From contig JAHQRK010000017.1 in assembly GCA_019828595.1 (NCBI GenBank), positions 1,054,001-1,118,000 of the forward strand: DNA of 64,000 bases, written 5' to 3'. Source of the DNA: Aphanomyces cochlioides. Lineage: Eukaryota > Oomycota > Saprolegniomycetes > Saprolegniales > Verrucalvaceae. The position numbers and the translations under genes are program-made. This document shows, piece by piece, positions 1 through 10,127 of the stretch; positions within the stretch are counted from its first letter, which is position 1; each line of letters opens with the position of its first letter. The notes under the pieces were generated by a model. It ran no database searches. It was given only the letters and a program-made list of their open reading frames with translations, and was not told where the DNA came from.

Positions 1-420
1 CTAAAGGTAGACTCAAAATAGAAGGTATGCACGACCAAATCCGCTCTGCCATCGCGATTCGTAGAATTCAAAGAGTTTGGTGCTTGAGTCTTTGGGAAAT
101 TGCGCCGTGATCCCATGATCCCAAACCATATCCCTGAAATTGGTCACCGTATCATGGCGAAAAACCATAAGGCCATGATTTCGTCCAATCAAAACTCTTA
201 GAGACTTTGGGGTCATGACCCATGATCCCGTTAAGACTGCCCCTCAGCATTTTCGCCGTGCCCAAACGGACGGTATGCCCAAATGATGGCGCATGGCGTT
301 ACGACTCGACAGCTTCGTCAAGATTCACAGCAACGAAATTCATTTCAGGCTTATGCAGAGACGACTCATGCGCTGCAAAAATGCTACAAAGGAGTCCGTC
401 GGGAAGTGCCATCTCGCCGA
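1..420. other. No gene recognised; repeat-derived DNA
   Basis: I see no convincing coding frame here. Positions about 305-365 match, in inverted orientation and with divergence, positions about 14395-14470, so this stretch belongs to the same old duplicated repeat material as 12-15 kb. Confidence 0.4.
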
Positions 421-768
421 CTAAAGTCGGCCCATGCTCTTAGATCGCCGCATTCGCGGCATGGAATTGCCCTTTCCTAGCCGCCATCTACTCGCGCGGC
501 TAGTGCTCTTCGATCTCTTGAGCACCGAGGCCCTCTTGCGACTGCTTCTTCCCATACGCGCCGCCACAGCTTGTCCGAAAGGTTGTCTTCTGCCACCACT
601 TGCTGCGGCAAGTTGTCGGGATGGGGAGGTGTCTTGTTGGAGATTCAAGAGATCGTGGATTGCCGAGGGGACTTGATCATGGACCATGATGACTGGCGAC
701 TCTTGGCCAAGTTGCTGGAAAGCCACGACGGCAGACGTAGCAAGCAGAAGGGGGGCCACAAAACGCAT
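421..768 (-). CDS. Small secreted Arg/Ser-rich protein (paralogue of 11640-12032)
   Basis: This predicted protein is 115 aa with no intron. The start chosen is the ATG at 766-768, because the protein then opens with a hydrophobic signal-peptide-like stretch (MRFVAPLLLATSAVVA) that aligns with the start of the 11640-12032 protein. After it comes a conserved segment (QQLGQESPVIMVHDQ) and then a strongly basic, Arg/Ser-rich tail without Cys pairs or membrane segments. An in-frame ATG further upstream at 909 would give a longer protein, but the paralogue is not conserved in that frame. The gene lies inside the left arm of a large inverted repeat. I do not recognise the family and see no RxLR-type motif. 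The secreted location is inferred from the signal peptide. A role in host interaction is only a possibility. Confidence 0.5.
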   Translation of the reverse strand: MRFVAPLLLATSAVVAFQQLGQESPVIMVHDQVPSAIHDLLNLQQDTSPSRQLAAASGGRRQPFGQAVAARMGRSSRKRASVLKRSKSTSRASRWRLGKGNSMPRMRRSKSMGRL

Positions 769-1585
769 TGCTCGTTGGAGGGAAATTACACACTGACAAG
801 GAAATCGGTTGCTCGTCGGTTCGTTTGGTGCACAACAAGCAAATGCAGCGTACGCTAGAAGCATTCCAAGAAGGATGCTCTTCAAAGAAACAAATCGTAA
901 TGTTGACACGGATGGCGAGACTTTTCCATGGGTGCCAAACAGACAGATGGTGTACCAAACACAGGAAGAATTCCATTCGTTGCAGTCGATCGGAGGATTA
1001 ATTTACAACTTGGAGATAGAGCTTGACGAACCAGATGTGGCCACGTATGACACAAGCGCTCATTTGGCGTACGGGAAGTGATCAAGTGGACCAAGCCGAA
1101 ATGACCTCGGCGAACTAGATCAAACGCTCGCGTCGAGCCAAGAGAGAGTCCACTTGATCACTTCCCGTACGCCAAATGAGCGCTTGTGTCATACGTGGCC
1201 ACATCTGGTTCGTCAAGCTCTATCTCCAAGTTGTAAATTAATCCTCCGATCGACTGCAACGAATGGAATTCTTCCTGTGTTTGGTACACCATCTGTCTGT
1301 TTGGCACCCATGGAAAAGTCTCGCCATCCGTGTCAACATTACGATTTGTTTCTTTGAAGAGCATCCTTCTTGGAATGCTTCTAGCGTACGCTGCATTTGC
1401 TTGTTGTGCACCAAACGAACCGACGAGCAACCGATTTCCTTGTCAGTGTGTAATTTCCCTCCAACGAGCAATGCGTTTTGTGGCCCCCTTCTGCTTGCTA
1501 CGTCTGCCGTCGTGGCTTTCCAGCAACTTGGCCAAGAGTCACCAGTCATCATGGTCCATGATCAAGTCCCCTCGGCAATCCACGA
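653..1585. repeat. Large inverted repeat, arms 653-1090 and 1149-1585
   Basis: The left arm (438 bp) and right arm (437 bp) are reverse complements around a 58-bp spacer (1091-1148). The arms look near identical by eye. The one-base length difference is explained by a C run in the secreted-protein gene: six Cs in the left copy, five in the right. Confidence 0.85.
1471..1585 (+). pseudogene. Broken right-arm copy of the secreted-protein gene
   Basis: The right arm repeats the start of the 421-768 gene on the plus strand. One C is missing in the run near 1488-1492, which shifts the frame inside the signal peptide. At 1585 homology to the gene stops. The next 175 bp match the C-terminal half of the gene, but in the opposite orientation, so no full-length protein can be made from this copy. 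Confidence 0.65.
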
Positions 1586-1586
1586 A

Positions 1587-1760
1587 AGCCGCCATCTACT
1601 CGCACTGCTAGTGCTCTTCGATCTCTTGACCCTCTTGCGACTGCTTCTTTCCATAAGTACGTGCCGTCACAGCTTGTCCGAAAGGTCGTCAGGTCTTCTG
1701 CCACCACTTGCCGCGGCAAGTTGTCGGGTCAGGGAGGCGTTTTGTTGGAGATTCGAGGGC
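1587..1760. repeat. Diverged direct copy of 480-652
   Basis: This stretch resembles positions 480-652 in direct orientation with scattered changes and small indels, although the flanking sequence (653-1090 against 1149-1585) is inverted. The copy was therefore rearranged at the 1585/1586 junction. Confidence 0.6.
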
Positions 1761-1951
1761 ATGAACCCGCCAACGGATCGTATTTCTCTTCTTGGTCAAT
1801 CTCGCCAAGGAGAGAGAGAGAGCTGTTGGTTTGCATTGATCGTAGCTGGGTCGTCAAGCGCCTCTTGATGCCAACGAGTGGATGGTCGTGCCAGTTTAGT
1901 GTGCCCTGGGTTTGGAGCCTTCGAGACGACTGATTTTTTGCTTGTGGAGGT

Positions 1952-2388
1952 ATGGCCTCGGTTCGTGTCGTTCCTTTTGTAAGCGACGAACGGATCGGTC
2001 TCATCAAAGACGAAGATGTCGACATTGCTTTGGTGTGCGTCGCGATGGATGTTTCTTTGTCAATTCAGGTGAGGAGGGTTTGACGGCCCCGAATTTGATT
2101 TTGCCGATGGGGTATGGGGTCGCTCGTGGCACCTCAGCTTCGTCCTTCTTGTATTTCTCGCTGATCTGAAATAATTTGTCTTTTTTGGTCTTCTAGGTAC
2201 TGTCGACACCATCAACAGCAACCGTGGGCTCGATGGAATGGACTGCTGCTTGTTTCGCGAAGGATCCATTTGCCACAGAGGTTTCGACGTTTTCATCTTG
2301 GAATATCGACGCGTCCGCCGTGGCAAAAGCAACCACGGCATTGCCGACTTGCTTTGGCGTCATTCTCTACAATGTACAAGGACTTTGA
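1952..2388 (+). CDS. Possible two-exon hypothetical gene
   Basis: An ATG at 1952 opens a 39-codon frame that ends at a consensus splice donor (2069). A pyrimidine-rich acceptor ends at 2196, and the next 64 codons stay open in phase to a TGA at 2386-2388, giving 102 aa. The 128-bp intron is longer than those of the confident genes in this window. I do not recognise the product. The 3' part runs into an inverted repeat whose other half lies at 2503-2549. It may be a relic rather than a working gene. Confidence 0.22.
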
Positions 2389-2549
2389 GACCGCCAAGGG
2401 CGAGATCATTTCCCCTAAGGAGGCAGCCAACACTGCCGACAATTAAGTCGAAACCCTGTTTGCTCGAGTGGCACTGAACGATGTCGACTTGATGTGGCTG
2501 CGGGATATGATCTCGCCGTTGGCAGTCTCAAGGTCCTTCTTGTACAACA
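2364..2549. repeat. Imperfect inverted repeat, arms about 2364-2413 and 2503-2549
   Basis: The two arms are diverged reverse complements. Translated outward, plus strand for the left arm and minus strand for the right, both give a YK-D-ET-A-GEIIS type peptide, so the repeat unit was once coding. I cannot name it. Confidence 0.45.
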
Positions 2550-3675
2550 TGACTTGTAACCTGAGGTTCAGCACGCTCCGCGGGAGCTCATTGCAATGCA
2601 ATGCACCGTAAATTTTGGATGGACTTCTCGAAAAACTTGATGGCTTCGTTAGAAGTCTTCAGTCTTCTGCTGCAGGGCTTTCTTCGCGTCGGCGGCAGTC
2701 CATGCGACGTTGGAAACGCAGAATTTCAGCGTCACAAGTCGAATCGTTCTTCTATCTTAATGGCTTTCGATGGAATCGCTCGCAATGGAAAGAAGCAATC
2801 GTCGTCTGTCTCCATGTTCTTGAAGCGGCCCACGCACTGTGAATCCATTGTTGTTCACTGTGAGATTGAGGTTTTCCCGATTGAACAACATCATTCCTTG
2901 GCTCAAGCTAAAGCGCTCAAACGCTCGTATCGAACCAACAGAAGCTTCTACTGTACTTCCCATATGCGCCAAATGAGCGCTTGTGGCCGCTCCTCGTGCT
3001 TGGCCCGCTATCGCGCCAAGGGAAGTCGAGTGCGACGGCTGTAGAGACACAGAGCTGCCAATCTTTCATAATTTGTCCAACACATATCTATTCATTCGCC
3101 CCTTACTCTCTTGGTGCAATGGAATTCCATCCAACTGCCCCTTCATCATGCCTCTTGCAACGCCAAGGGCAATGCGACCACGCGAGTCTTGTCGGTGTTG
3201 GTTCATAGCTACGACGGTAGATGAAGCAAACGCAATGGAGATCGACAGATACATCTTCCAGGTGACAAACGCGCTGAAGTCGATTGTTTCTCAAAATGCT
3301 CCAACACAACGAGTTGTTGTCGTCTCCTGGTCGAGCCGCTACCGTGATGGAGCCTGCTAATGCATGACAAGTCCCGGCGTTTCAATTCTTCCTGGTGGCT
3401 GAGATGTTCTCATCGATGCTGTGCGACCTGACCTGGCTCTGACCTGCCCTGGACCTTGCCGTGGGTACACGTTCATCAACAGCTTCACAATCCTCGTGTG
3501 CCCTTGTCAATGCGCTTCAGTGGGAGAAACCAATTCACAGAGTGCGTGCACTCTCTTGACCGTCACTGACAGATTGCTGTGTTGCGGTAGTCGACTGTAC
3601 GAGAACTATGTAAAATTGAGAAAAAGGTATCCATAGTGAGAAATTTTTTGTCAGGAATGAGAAGGCATCTGAAAC
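2550..3675. other. Degenerate repeat DNA, no intact gene
   Basis: Short frames on both strands are broken by stops. On the minus strand, 2590-3000 holds helix-like fragments that need frameshifts to join. Positions 2960-3030 resemble 12475-12540, and 3280-3545 resemble about 12790-13045, so this is one member of a diverged segmental duplication. Confidence 0.4.
3280..3545. repeat. Diverged duplicate of about 12790-13045
   Basis: The blocks share runs such as AGTCGATTGTTT, TTTCAATTCTTCCT, GTTCTCATCGAT and GCGTGCGTGCACTC in the same order and orientation, with many substitutions and indels between them. Confidence 0.55.
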
Positions 3676-3736
3676 AAACTCGCTACTACTGTCACAGTGG
3701 AGAAATTCTCTCCACTGTGACAGTAGTAGCGAGTTT
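3676..3736. repeat. Near-perfect hairpin, 27-28 bp arms
   Basis: Left arm from 3676 (AAACTCGCTACTACTGTCAC...) and right arm to 3736 are reverse complements over about 27-28 bp with a loop of about 5 nt. It lies in intergenic DNA. It could be a foldback element or a chance product of repair. Confidence 0.75.
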
Positions 3737-3884
3737 GACACATGCCATTGAGTCATGTGTTCGCAGCCAAAGAGCAAGTTCATTGTGTGAGTATCAAGTA
3801 TTGCACCAATCGTAGCTCTCCAAACAAAAAACTCACGAAAACCATTATTTATCTCTTGCTTTCTCTGCAATTTAATAATTGCGT

Positions 3885-3960
3885 CATAGCCTGTTGTGTT
3901 AGTGCATTAGACTTTGAACCGACGTATTGAGGGTTCGAGTCGCAGGATTCCCATATTTTT
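3885..3960 (+). other. tRNA-like Pol III sequence (SINE head or tRNA relic)
   Basis: A box-A-like TAGCCTGTTGTGTTAGTG starts at 3887, a box-B-like GGGTTCGAGTCGC starts at 3931, and a T5 run follows at 3956-3960. The acceptor and T stems do not pair properly, so this is not a functional tRNA. Box spacing is 44 nt, the same as in two other tRNA-like sequences in this window. Confidence 0.4.
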
Positions 3961-4394
3961 ACAAAAAATATTCGATCTCTTATGGAGAATAGTTCGTTGG
4001 TTCCTTTTGCTTTGGCAAAGTGTCGTCTCTGTCGGTTTGTAGTTCATGACAATGCTATGGTCAGCGTTGCCATTTATAAGACGATCTGTTTACAACAACT
4101 GTCTACATTGATTGATTACCAACCCTTGTAGACTCTGCAGCTTTGTTAAAGCCATGCAGTACATTGCAATGTTACATGCTCTGCATTGTGGCGCAATGGA
4201 CGATCTTCACATAGTTACTGAGTCTACTCAAATTGATGGTAACACTGAAATGCAGATAGAACTTCTCTGCCAGCTCGCAGTGCGAAATGTTCTAATGAGA
4301 TGAATCTGTGGAACGAACGAGAAGCGATCGACTGTCCATGCGCGATCTTGCCTTTCTAGTAGAAACTGTTACGAAAGAAATAGAACATCTCCGT
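3961..4394. other. No gene seen between the tRNA-like sequence and the Helitron relic
   Basis: Mixed-composition DNA with short frames only. I see no recognisable domain, hairpin or repeat. Confidence 0.4.
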
Positions 4395-4477
4395 TGCCTT
4401 CCCTTAGTGTACACGGCATGACGGCTACAATGCCACCAACTGATGTCGACTCCGTTGCTGCAAATGGATCGTTCACT

Positions 4478-6215
4478 TCAGGGCCATTTGTGAATCATGC
4501 AGGTTGTAATAATTTCGTGCAGTCTTGGGTTCTTTTCCTTGTCGGGGATTTCTGCACTGATAATACTGTCAATATCGGCAGCTGTCTTGATTTTGTCGTC
4601 CCCAGTGAATATGACCAACATATGGACATGAGGCAGACCACGCTTTTGAAATTCGACAACACGAACACACGCAGCTTGTCGACCCAAAACTTCCCCCTTG
4701 TACAGCATGGCTTCAATGGCTGAGCTTGAGACGGAACATGCGCGTCACTAAGTCAGGTCGATCAGCTGGAGATCGTTTAAATCCATAGTCGTCTTTCGCC
4801 AATTCCAGCTCCCTGTCGATTTCAACCCACTTTGGATCGCATATCACAGTGATAAAAAGGTCTGGTCGACCGAACTTGCGAACAATTGCCATGGCGTCAA
4901 GGTAACGTTGTCTCATGTACCGAGGTCCACCCGTGTAAGATGACGGCAAAACAGTCCTTTTTCCAATGCTTCTGAGGTCCACATCATCCGAAACAGCGTC
5001 ATGAAGTGCGCGGTACGTGTCGCTGCGGAGGTTGTTGGTTTGGTCACGAATATATCGAAGCCTTTGGTTTTCCACCTTTGCAAAATTGTCGACTGCAAAC
5101 ACTTGAAATAGAGGTCCGCTGGCATGTAATGGAGAGAATGCACCGCGCTCGTGGAAATGGTATCGAGCATAATCGTTCAAACTCACGTTTTCATGATTGC
5201 GACCGCTCTTGTTGTCAAACGACCACCCCAAAGTCCCAGTGGGAAAGAGCAAAGGGTATTGAAGCGGGTCATATGCCGAATGAAATTCCTTAATGCGAAA
5301 TAAGCGTTGTTCCCCAGGTTGTCGATCCAAACGCACATGTTTACCAACGTGATAGTTTCGCTGAACTTCGCTGAGTACGGGGCCATCAATACCATGCAGT
5401 AAGATATGACGCCCTGACTTGGACGTTTCTGAAAAAAGAACAGCGATTTCAGAACACGTAGGAAGGTTATGCGTTCGGCTGTTGCTTCGAGGCTGAGCAG
5501 TGAGCACAATTCTCATGTCGTCATCCTTTGGAATATCCTTCGCATGCTTGTACAGCTGGGTGAACGTGTTGTGCTGTAGTAGTAGACGCTGGATTTTCGT
5601 CACAGTTGACACATTAAGATTTCCCCCAAGCATTCTTCGTCGTATGCTTGCTTGCGTTTCAGGATCCGTAATGTAGATCTGGGCGTAACTGGCTTGTTCT
5701 TCGTCCGCAGGCAATAGTGGTCCAATCAAATGATGCAAAGCGCCTTGGATTGTATAAGATCTCGGCCCACCGTTGCCGTGAATAATTTCTTGGGTACCAA
5801 TAGATGTAAAGGCAAAGAGGGCGTTATACCGGCGAGTGTTATTGACAAACCCTCTGGTTTTGAACAAAGCAATGTATTCGCGAAACTCGGGTGTGTCAGG
5901 CCAGGTAGCAACAGGCAGCACTCGAGTGCCTCCACCGCAGCAGTCCTTTTCTTCGCCTGGCCAAATCTTCGCTTCGCAATGGCGGCAAATCGAACGCTGC
6001 TCAATAGTATGAAGAGGCACCAATGATTCATCGAAGTCATCGAAACTGACGCGTGCACTGTTGTGACCACTCTTCTTCTTCGGGCGACCCTTGGGTTTAT
6101 TCCGGAGACTTAGTCCTTGCTCGCGAGGAGGTACATCAATCAAATCCACATCCACGTTTAGCGGAGGATCAGCATTTGCCAAGGCAAGTAATTGATTGTC
6201 AGTGTTGCAATCCAC
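4478..6215 (-). pseudogene. Helitron Rep protein, central part with HUH motif, frameshifted
   Basis: An open frame of 500 codons (6215 to 4713) matches the Helitron-like N domain: QNxR-type replication proteins with a run such as LLFPTGTLGW and a C-terminal segment DLFITVICDPKW that precedes the HUH motif. The frame then shifts, and 4708-4478 continues it with FQKRGLPHVHMLVIF, which holds the HxH metal-binding pair. A stop follows, where intact proteins continue into the Cys-rich region and the helicase. The first methionine is not the natural start. Residues before it are replaced by the element at 6232, and a second copy of the missing N-terminus lies at 7336-8563. The gene is dead. Confidence 0.8.
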
Positions 6216-6312
6216 ATTTCCATCGAAAATATCTTTGGCAGGTATTATTTTAAATAGTAGGACAATATATTTTCATTTTGTATGTGGAATTGTTTGATTA
6301 TTAATATTATCG

Positions 6313-6367
6313 ACAACTGTCACGTCCAGCATCCTGGGTGCACGATGATGCTGGACGTGGCAGTTGT
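6313..6367. repeat. Hairpin inside the non-autonomous element
   Basis: Two 21-bp arms (ACAACTGTCACGTCCAGCATC and its complement) differ at one position and enclose a 13-nt loop. The copy at 10.2 kb keeps only the left arm. Confidence 0.75.
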
Positions 6368-6514
6368 GACAAAATATGACACCGAGTATTGAGCAACACA
6401 CCAAATAATTGACAAATGGATATTTGCCATGGATATGGGGCAATACAACCTTGAGTGGTCAAATGAGTTGATGTTGGTTGGAAGTGCTGACTACTATGAA
6501 CGAACTTGTCTCAA

Positions 6515-6660
6515 ATTGCTCATTTTGTACTTGGATAAAGTATATAAAAATTGCTAATTTTGTACTTGGATAAAGTATGTAAAAATTGCTAATTTTGTAC
6601 TTGGATAAAGTATATAAAAATTGCTCATTTGTTGACTTGACGTTTGTATGTAAAAATTAC
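6515..6660. repeat. Minisatellite, about 36-bp units
   Basis: Three to four units of the form ATTGCTAATTTTGTACTTGG... lie head to tail inside the non-autonomous element. A shorter version is present at about 10260-10400. Confidence 0.8.
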
Positions 6661-7335
6661 TCTCGTACTTAGTCTCGTACTTACGTGTTGCGTTAGAGCC
6701 TTAAGTAATAGACTAGGGTGAGGCCAGGGCTACGCCCCTGGGTGGAGCGTTTTGCTTTGGCAATAAAAAAGATTTGCTCACACACACGAAACGTTTGAAG
6801 CCATACAATGAATTTTGAATTTGATTCAGGCCCAGTTCGAAGTAAAAAAATAAGTTAACGCCGAGGATTTTGATTGGCTACTGTTGACTGACGAATATTT
6901 TTTTTCGTCAGGAGATGAATCATGTCCTGACCAAAAAACCGTCGACTCGTACCGAAAGAAAAATAAATTATCCAATCAGAGATCATAGTATTTTGAAACT
7001 AAGGAGACGGCATTTACTTCGCACTCCTTATTCACTTCTTTCTTATTTTACTACGAATTGGCCTCAATAGTTTCCCTGTTTTGTTGTGCAAAGATGCCAG
7101 TTCTTGCACAGATAACACGAACGACTTATCAGTGATAATACAGACGCTCGAGGTACCCAGTCCTATTCACGGCGCATTTGACAGCAAGACAATAATGACC
7201 ATGCGCTTAGATGATGCTCAAGGCGACTACCAACATGTCGGAGACATAGTATATCTAGATGGAGAAAGGCGAACCTTAGATGGTAATCTACGGTTGTGTC
7301 CAATGTGAGCGTGGCATGTGGTGGGTGGAGGTTCT

Positions 7336-8563
7336 ACTGGCTTGTTCTTTGTCCGCAGGCAATAGTGGTCCAATCAAATGATGCAAAGCGCCTTGGATTG
7401 TATAAGATCTCGGCCCACCGTTGCCGTGAATAATTTCTTGGGTACCAATAGATGTAAAGGCAAAGAGGGCGTTATACCGGCGAGTGTTATTGACAAACCC
7501 TCTGGTTTTGAACAAAGCAATGTATTCGCGAAACTCGGGTGTGTCAGGCCAGGTAGCAACAGGCAGCACTCGAGTGCCTCCACCGCAGCAGTCCTTTTCT
7601 TCGCCTGGCCAAATCTTCGCTTCGCAATGGCGGCAAATCGAACGCTGCTCAATAGTATGAAGAGGCACCAATGATTCATCGAAGTCATCGAAACTGACGC
7701 GTGCACTGTTGTGACCACTCTTCTTCTTCGGGCGACCCTTGGGTTTATTCCGGAGACTTAGTCCTTGCTCGCGAGGAGGTACATCAATCAAATCCACATC
7801 CACGTTTAGCGGAGGATCAGCATTTGCCAAGGCAAGTAATTGATTGTCAGTGTTGCAATCCACATTTCCATCGAAAATATCTTCTTCCTTGGTTTCTTCT
7901 TCACCTCCTTCATTCATACGGTTAGGTTGTAGCGCAGCATAGATCCTTCGATTGTCAACTGTGCGCTCGCGATCTTCTTGCTCCTGAGCTGCCGGAATCT
8001 TGAGATGATGGTCACTTTGAGCGTGATAATGGATTCCGTCTTCTCCCTCCTTGGTTTCCTCTTCGTCGCTCTTATCCATGTCCGTATGGTGCAAAATGAT
8101 GGCACCCCGCCCTTGATTCGCAACCTCAGTGTTGTGCTATTTTTTCGCGAGCACGTTTGTTGTATTCCGCCTTCTTGGATCTTTTCATAGCCACCTCTTT
8201 GTCGAAGTCTTCCACGATAGCATGCCGTTTCTTTTCGCGAGCACGATTGTTGTACTCCGCCTTTTTGGATTTTTCCATTGCCACCTCTTCGTCGACTTCA
8301 TCCAGGAGAGCTTGCCGTTTCTTTTCGCGAGCACGTTTGTTGTACTCCGCCTTGTTGGCCTTTCTCATAGCCGCCTCGTCGTTAATATTGCCCTGATTCA
8401 AGGCATCGTCATCCACAGCCCAGCCATTAGCTCCAGTTGATGCAGACTCTTGTTCGGTAACATGCACTTCATTCCGCTCTGCTTGCTTCCCAGGTTCGAA
8501 GTTATCGATCGCATGGCCTTGATTGTCATTGTCATGATTGCCTTTGCCTTTCTTAGAGGCCAT
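7336..8563 (-). pseudogene. Helitron Rep N-terminal region with three 28-residue repeats
   Basis: Starting at the ATG at 8563, the frame (MASKKGKGNHDNDNQ...) reads an acidic/polar leader, then three tandem repeats of about 28 residues built on K-KAEYNKRAREKKR. It shifts frame near 8137, where an A run has lost bases, and continues as an acidic stretch into the conserved Rep N-terminal segment with a C-x2-C...CC zinc-ribbon-like motif. The copy ends at 7336 against the inserted element. These repeats resemble the basic KRxxYNxRxRE repeats often seen at the N-terminus of Helitron and Pif1-type proteins. The product would be truncated. Confidence 0.6.
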
Positions 8564-9360
8564 GTAGTTGTTATTTTCTACGCAGAAAACTGCGTCAGAC
8601 AAATGTTCATACAAAAACATCAACACAAAAATGATAATGTGATTGGATCGTAAAAATACTGTGGATATGTGTCCCGCCACTTAAGCTTAACATAATGTGG
8701 TTTGCCAGAAAATACTACTCATTTCTTTCATAAATCGTACAGAGTTCGCGGTATTTATTAAACATCACTTTGTTTAATATCGCGTATTGAACTCGTACAT
8801 CCAATGGGTTGAAACTTTGATACTGGGTAATACACCTGCTAAGTATCATGAAATACCCCTGAAGTGATTCATGATACTCGCCGTAGGCCCACTATCAACA
8901 GTGGTACTCCATCAAAAAAAGTAGCACCATCAGTTGCAATAGTGGTAACCAACGTTACACATTGTCCCCTTATTGTAAAAAAGTTGAACTATGGGGAGAG
9001 GATTTACTCGTCCAAAGTCAATATGAAAATACAGTAAAACCACACGTTTTAGCTGTCCCTGCTGCCCCTGGCTGCTCTATGAAAATGTCCGGTATTTCGA
9101 GCCAAAAAGACCCTACTTCGTAACATTCGCATATATAAAATTTTTATTTTTTAATTTTTTTTTGATCGCGTCGGAATTCGCCTTTCGGAGTCCAAGCCTC
9201 TGGCCAGAGTATGGCTTAAAGTGGCAGAAAGGGCTCGTCACCCTACTGCACAGTGTGTTGACCGCTTATTCAGCGGCCTTTTCTGCCCGAGTGAAGCTAT
9301 CCTAAGACATGCATCTCACCTTGCATCGTCCCAGAAAAACCCAATTGCCATGCATCTCGT

Positions 9361-10122
9361 GGCGCTCCTCCAAAGGAACCCCACTGGACTCTTTCAACCT
9401 GTATTAACGGACAAATGACGAATTGATTTTGTATCCAGATAAAAGAATCGATTACAATATGTCCAGATACACTATAAACTCCAATCTGACCCCACGAATG
9501 CGCGCCATTGAAAGAGAACCATCCAATCCTTATACTTAGAAATTAAATACCACTCCAGTTGAAACCCACTAAACACAAACAATAAGAGCAATTCACTTGT
9601 CTGGACATACATTTCGAAATTTGCAATAGACAGTCTATATGACTTGTCCGATGTCTCGGACTACACGTTCGACAGGGTTATGAAGGAAACAGTCAGCGAG
9701 TCAGCCGCTGTTGAATGGTGCATGAAAGTAAGTTGAAACCCCTGTTGAATGAAACTCACAGTCAAATGAAGGTGTGTGGGAAGTACGTGTGAAACAGTAC
9801 TTGAAGGCCATGCGAGGTGTTCAAACTGATGACCTTCAATCTTACCTTGATCAGTTCATGTGGCGAAGCAAAACGCAACAGGTAGTATGTATTTTAAAGG
9901 CTTAGTGATAGCTATTCGTAAAACCTACATCTAATACATGACAGCGTTCATTGCATTCCATGTCACTTTGTTCCGTCCAAGGAAATATCCATGGATTTTC
10001 GGATAATTATCCGTATATCCATGGATATTTCCTTGGATGTTTCCATGGATATCCGGATAATTATGCGGAAGGTTTAACACAGGTTGAAAGAGTCCAGTGG
10101 GGTTCCTTTGGAGGAGCGCCCA
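9361..10122. repeat. Inverted repeat pair, 43 bp, 677 bp apart
   Basis: 9361-9403 (GGCGCTCCTCCAAAGGAACC...) and 10080-10122 are reverse complements with about two differences. They could be the ends of a small foldback or MITE-like element. The right copy abuts the second non-autonomous element. Confidence 0.6.
9977..10036. repeat. Hairpin with 19-bp perfect arms
   Basis: CCAAGGAAATATCCATGGA and its complement flank a 22-nt loop that itself contains CGGATAATTATCCG, a palindrome. Another ATCCGGATAATTAT run follows at 10051. Confidence 0.75.
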
Positions 10123-10127
10123 TCTTG

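Larger units (their letters stand above)
6232..7336. mobile_element. Non-autonomous element, 5'-TC...CTA-3' ends (copy 1)
   Basis: The left edge TCTTTGGCAGGTATTATTTT and right edge TGGGTGGAGGTTCTA are shared with a second, internally deleted copy at 10128-10503 in unrelated flanks, which fixes both ends. There are no terminal inverted repeats and no clear target duplication. TC at one end and CTA at the other, preceded by a small hairpin (TAGAT GGTA ATCTA near 7277-7290), is compatible with a Helitron-type non-autonomous element. That class is inference. A 75-codon frame at 7081-7308 is not recognised. Confidence 0.55.
5688..7883. repeat. 548-bp direct repeat flanking an inserted element (5688-6235, 7336-7883)
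   Basis: The two copies are offset by 1648 bp and look almost identical. One visible difference is C against T near 5704/7352. They encode the same part of the Rep N-terminal region. The stretch between them is the non-autonomous element 6232-7336. The arrangement is a tandem duplication whose second copy continues into the true N-terminus of the gene. Confidence 0.85.
4395..8563 (-). mobile_element. Decayed Helitron, helicase half missing
   Basis: On the minus strand the stretch encodes the N-terminal part of a Helitron Rep/helicase: N-terminal domain, then the start of the HUH replication-initiator domain. Homology stops near 4395-4478, soon after the HUH histidines. No SF1/Pif1 helicase domain is present, and Helitron ends were not found. 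The gene is also broken by a duplication and an inserted element (6232-7336). Confidence 0.75.
8690..10127. other. AT-rich intergenic DNA, no gene recognised
   Basis: There is no supported coding frame. Near 9034 the sequence TACAGTAAAACCACACG looks like one end of a pogo element of the type seen intact at 23907-24494, but I found no matching second end. It also holds an inverted repeat pair (9361-9403 with 10080-10122) and a hairpin (9977-10036). Confidence 0.45.
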
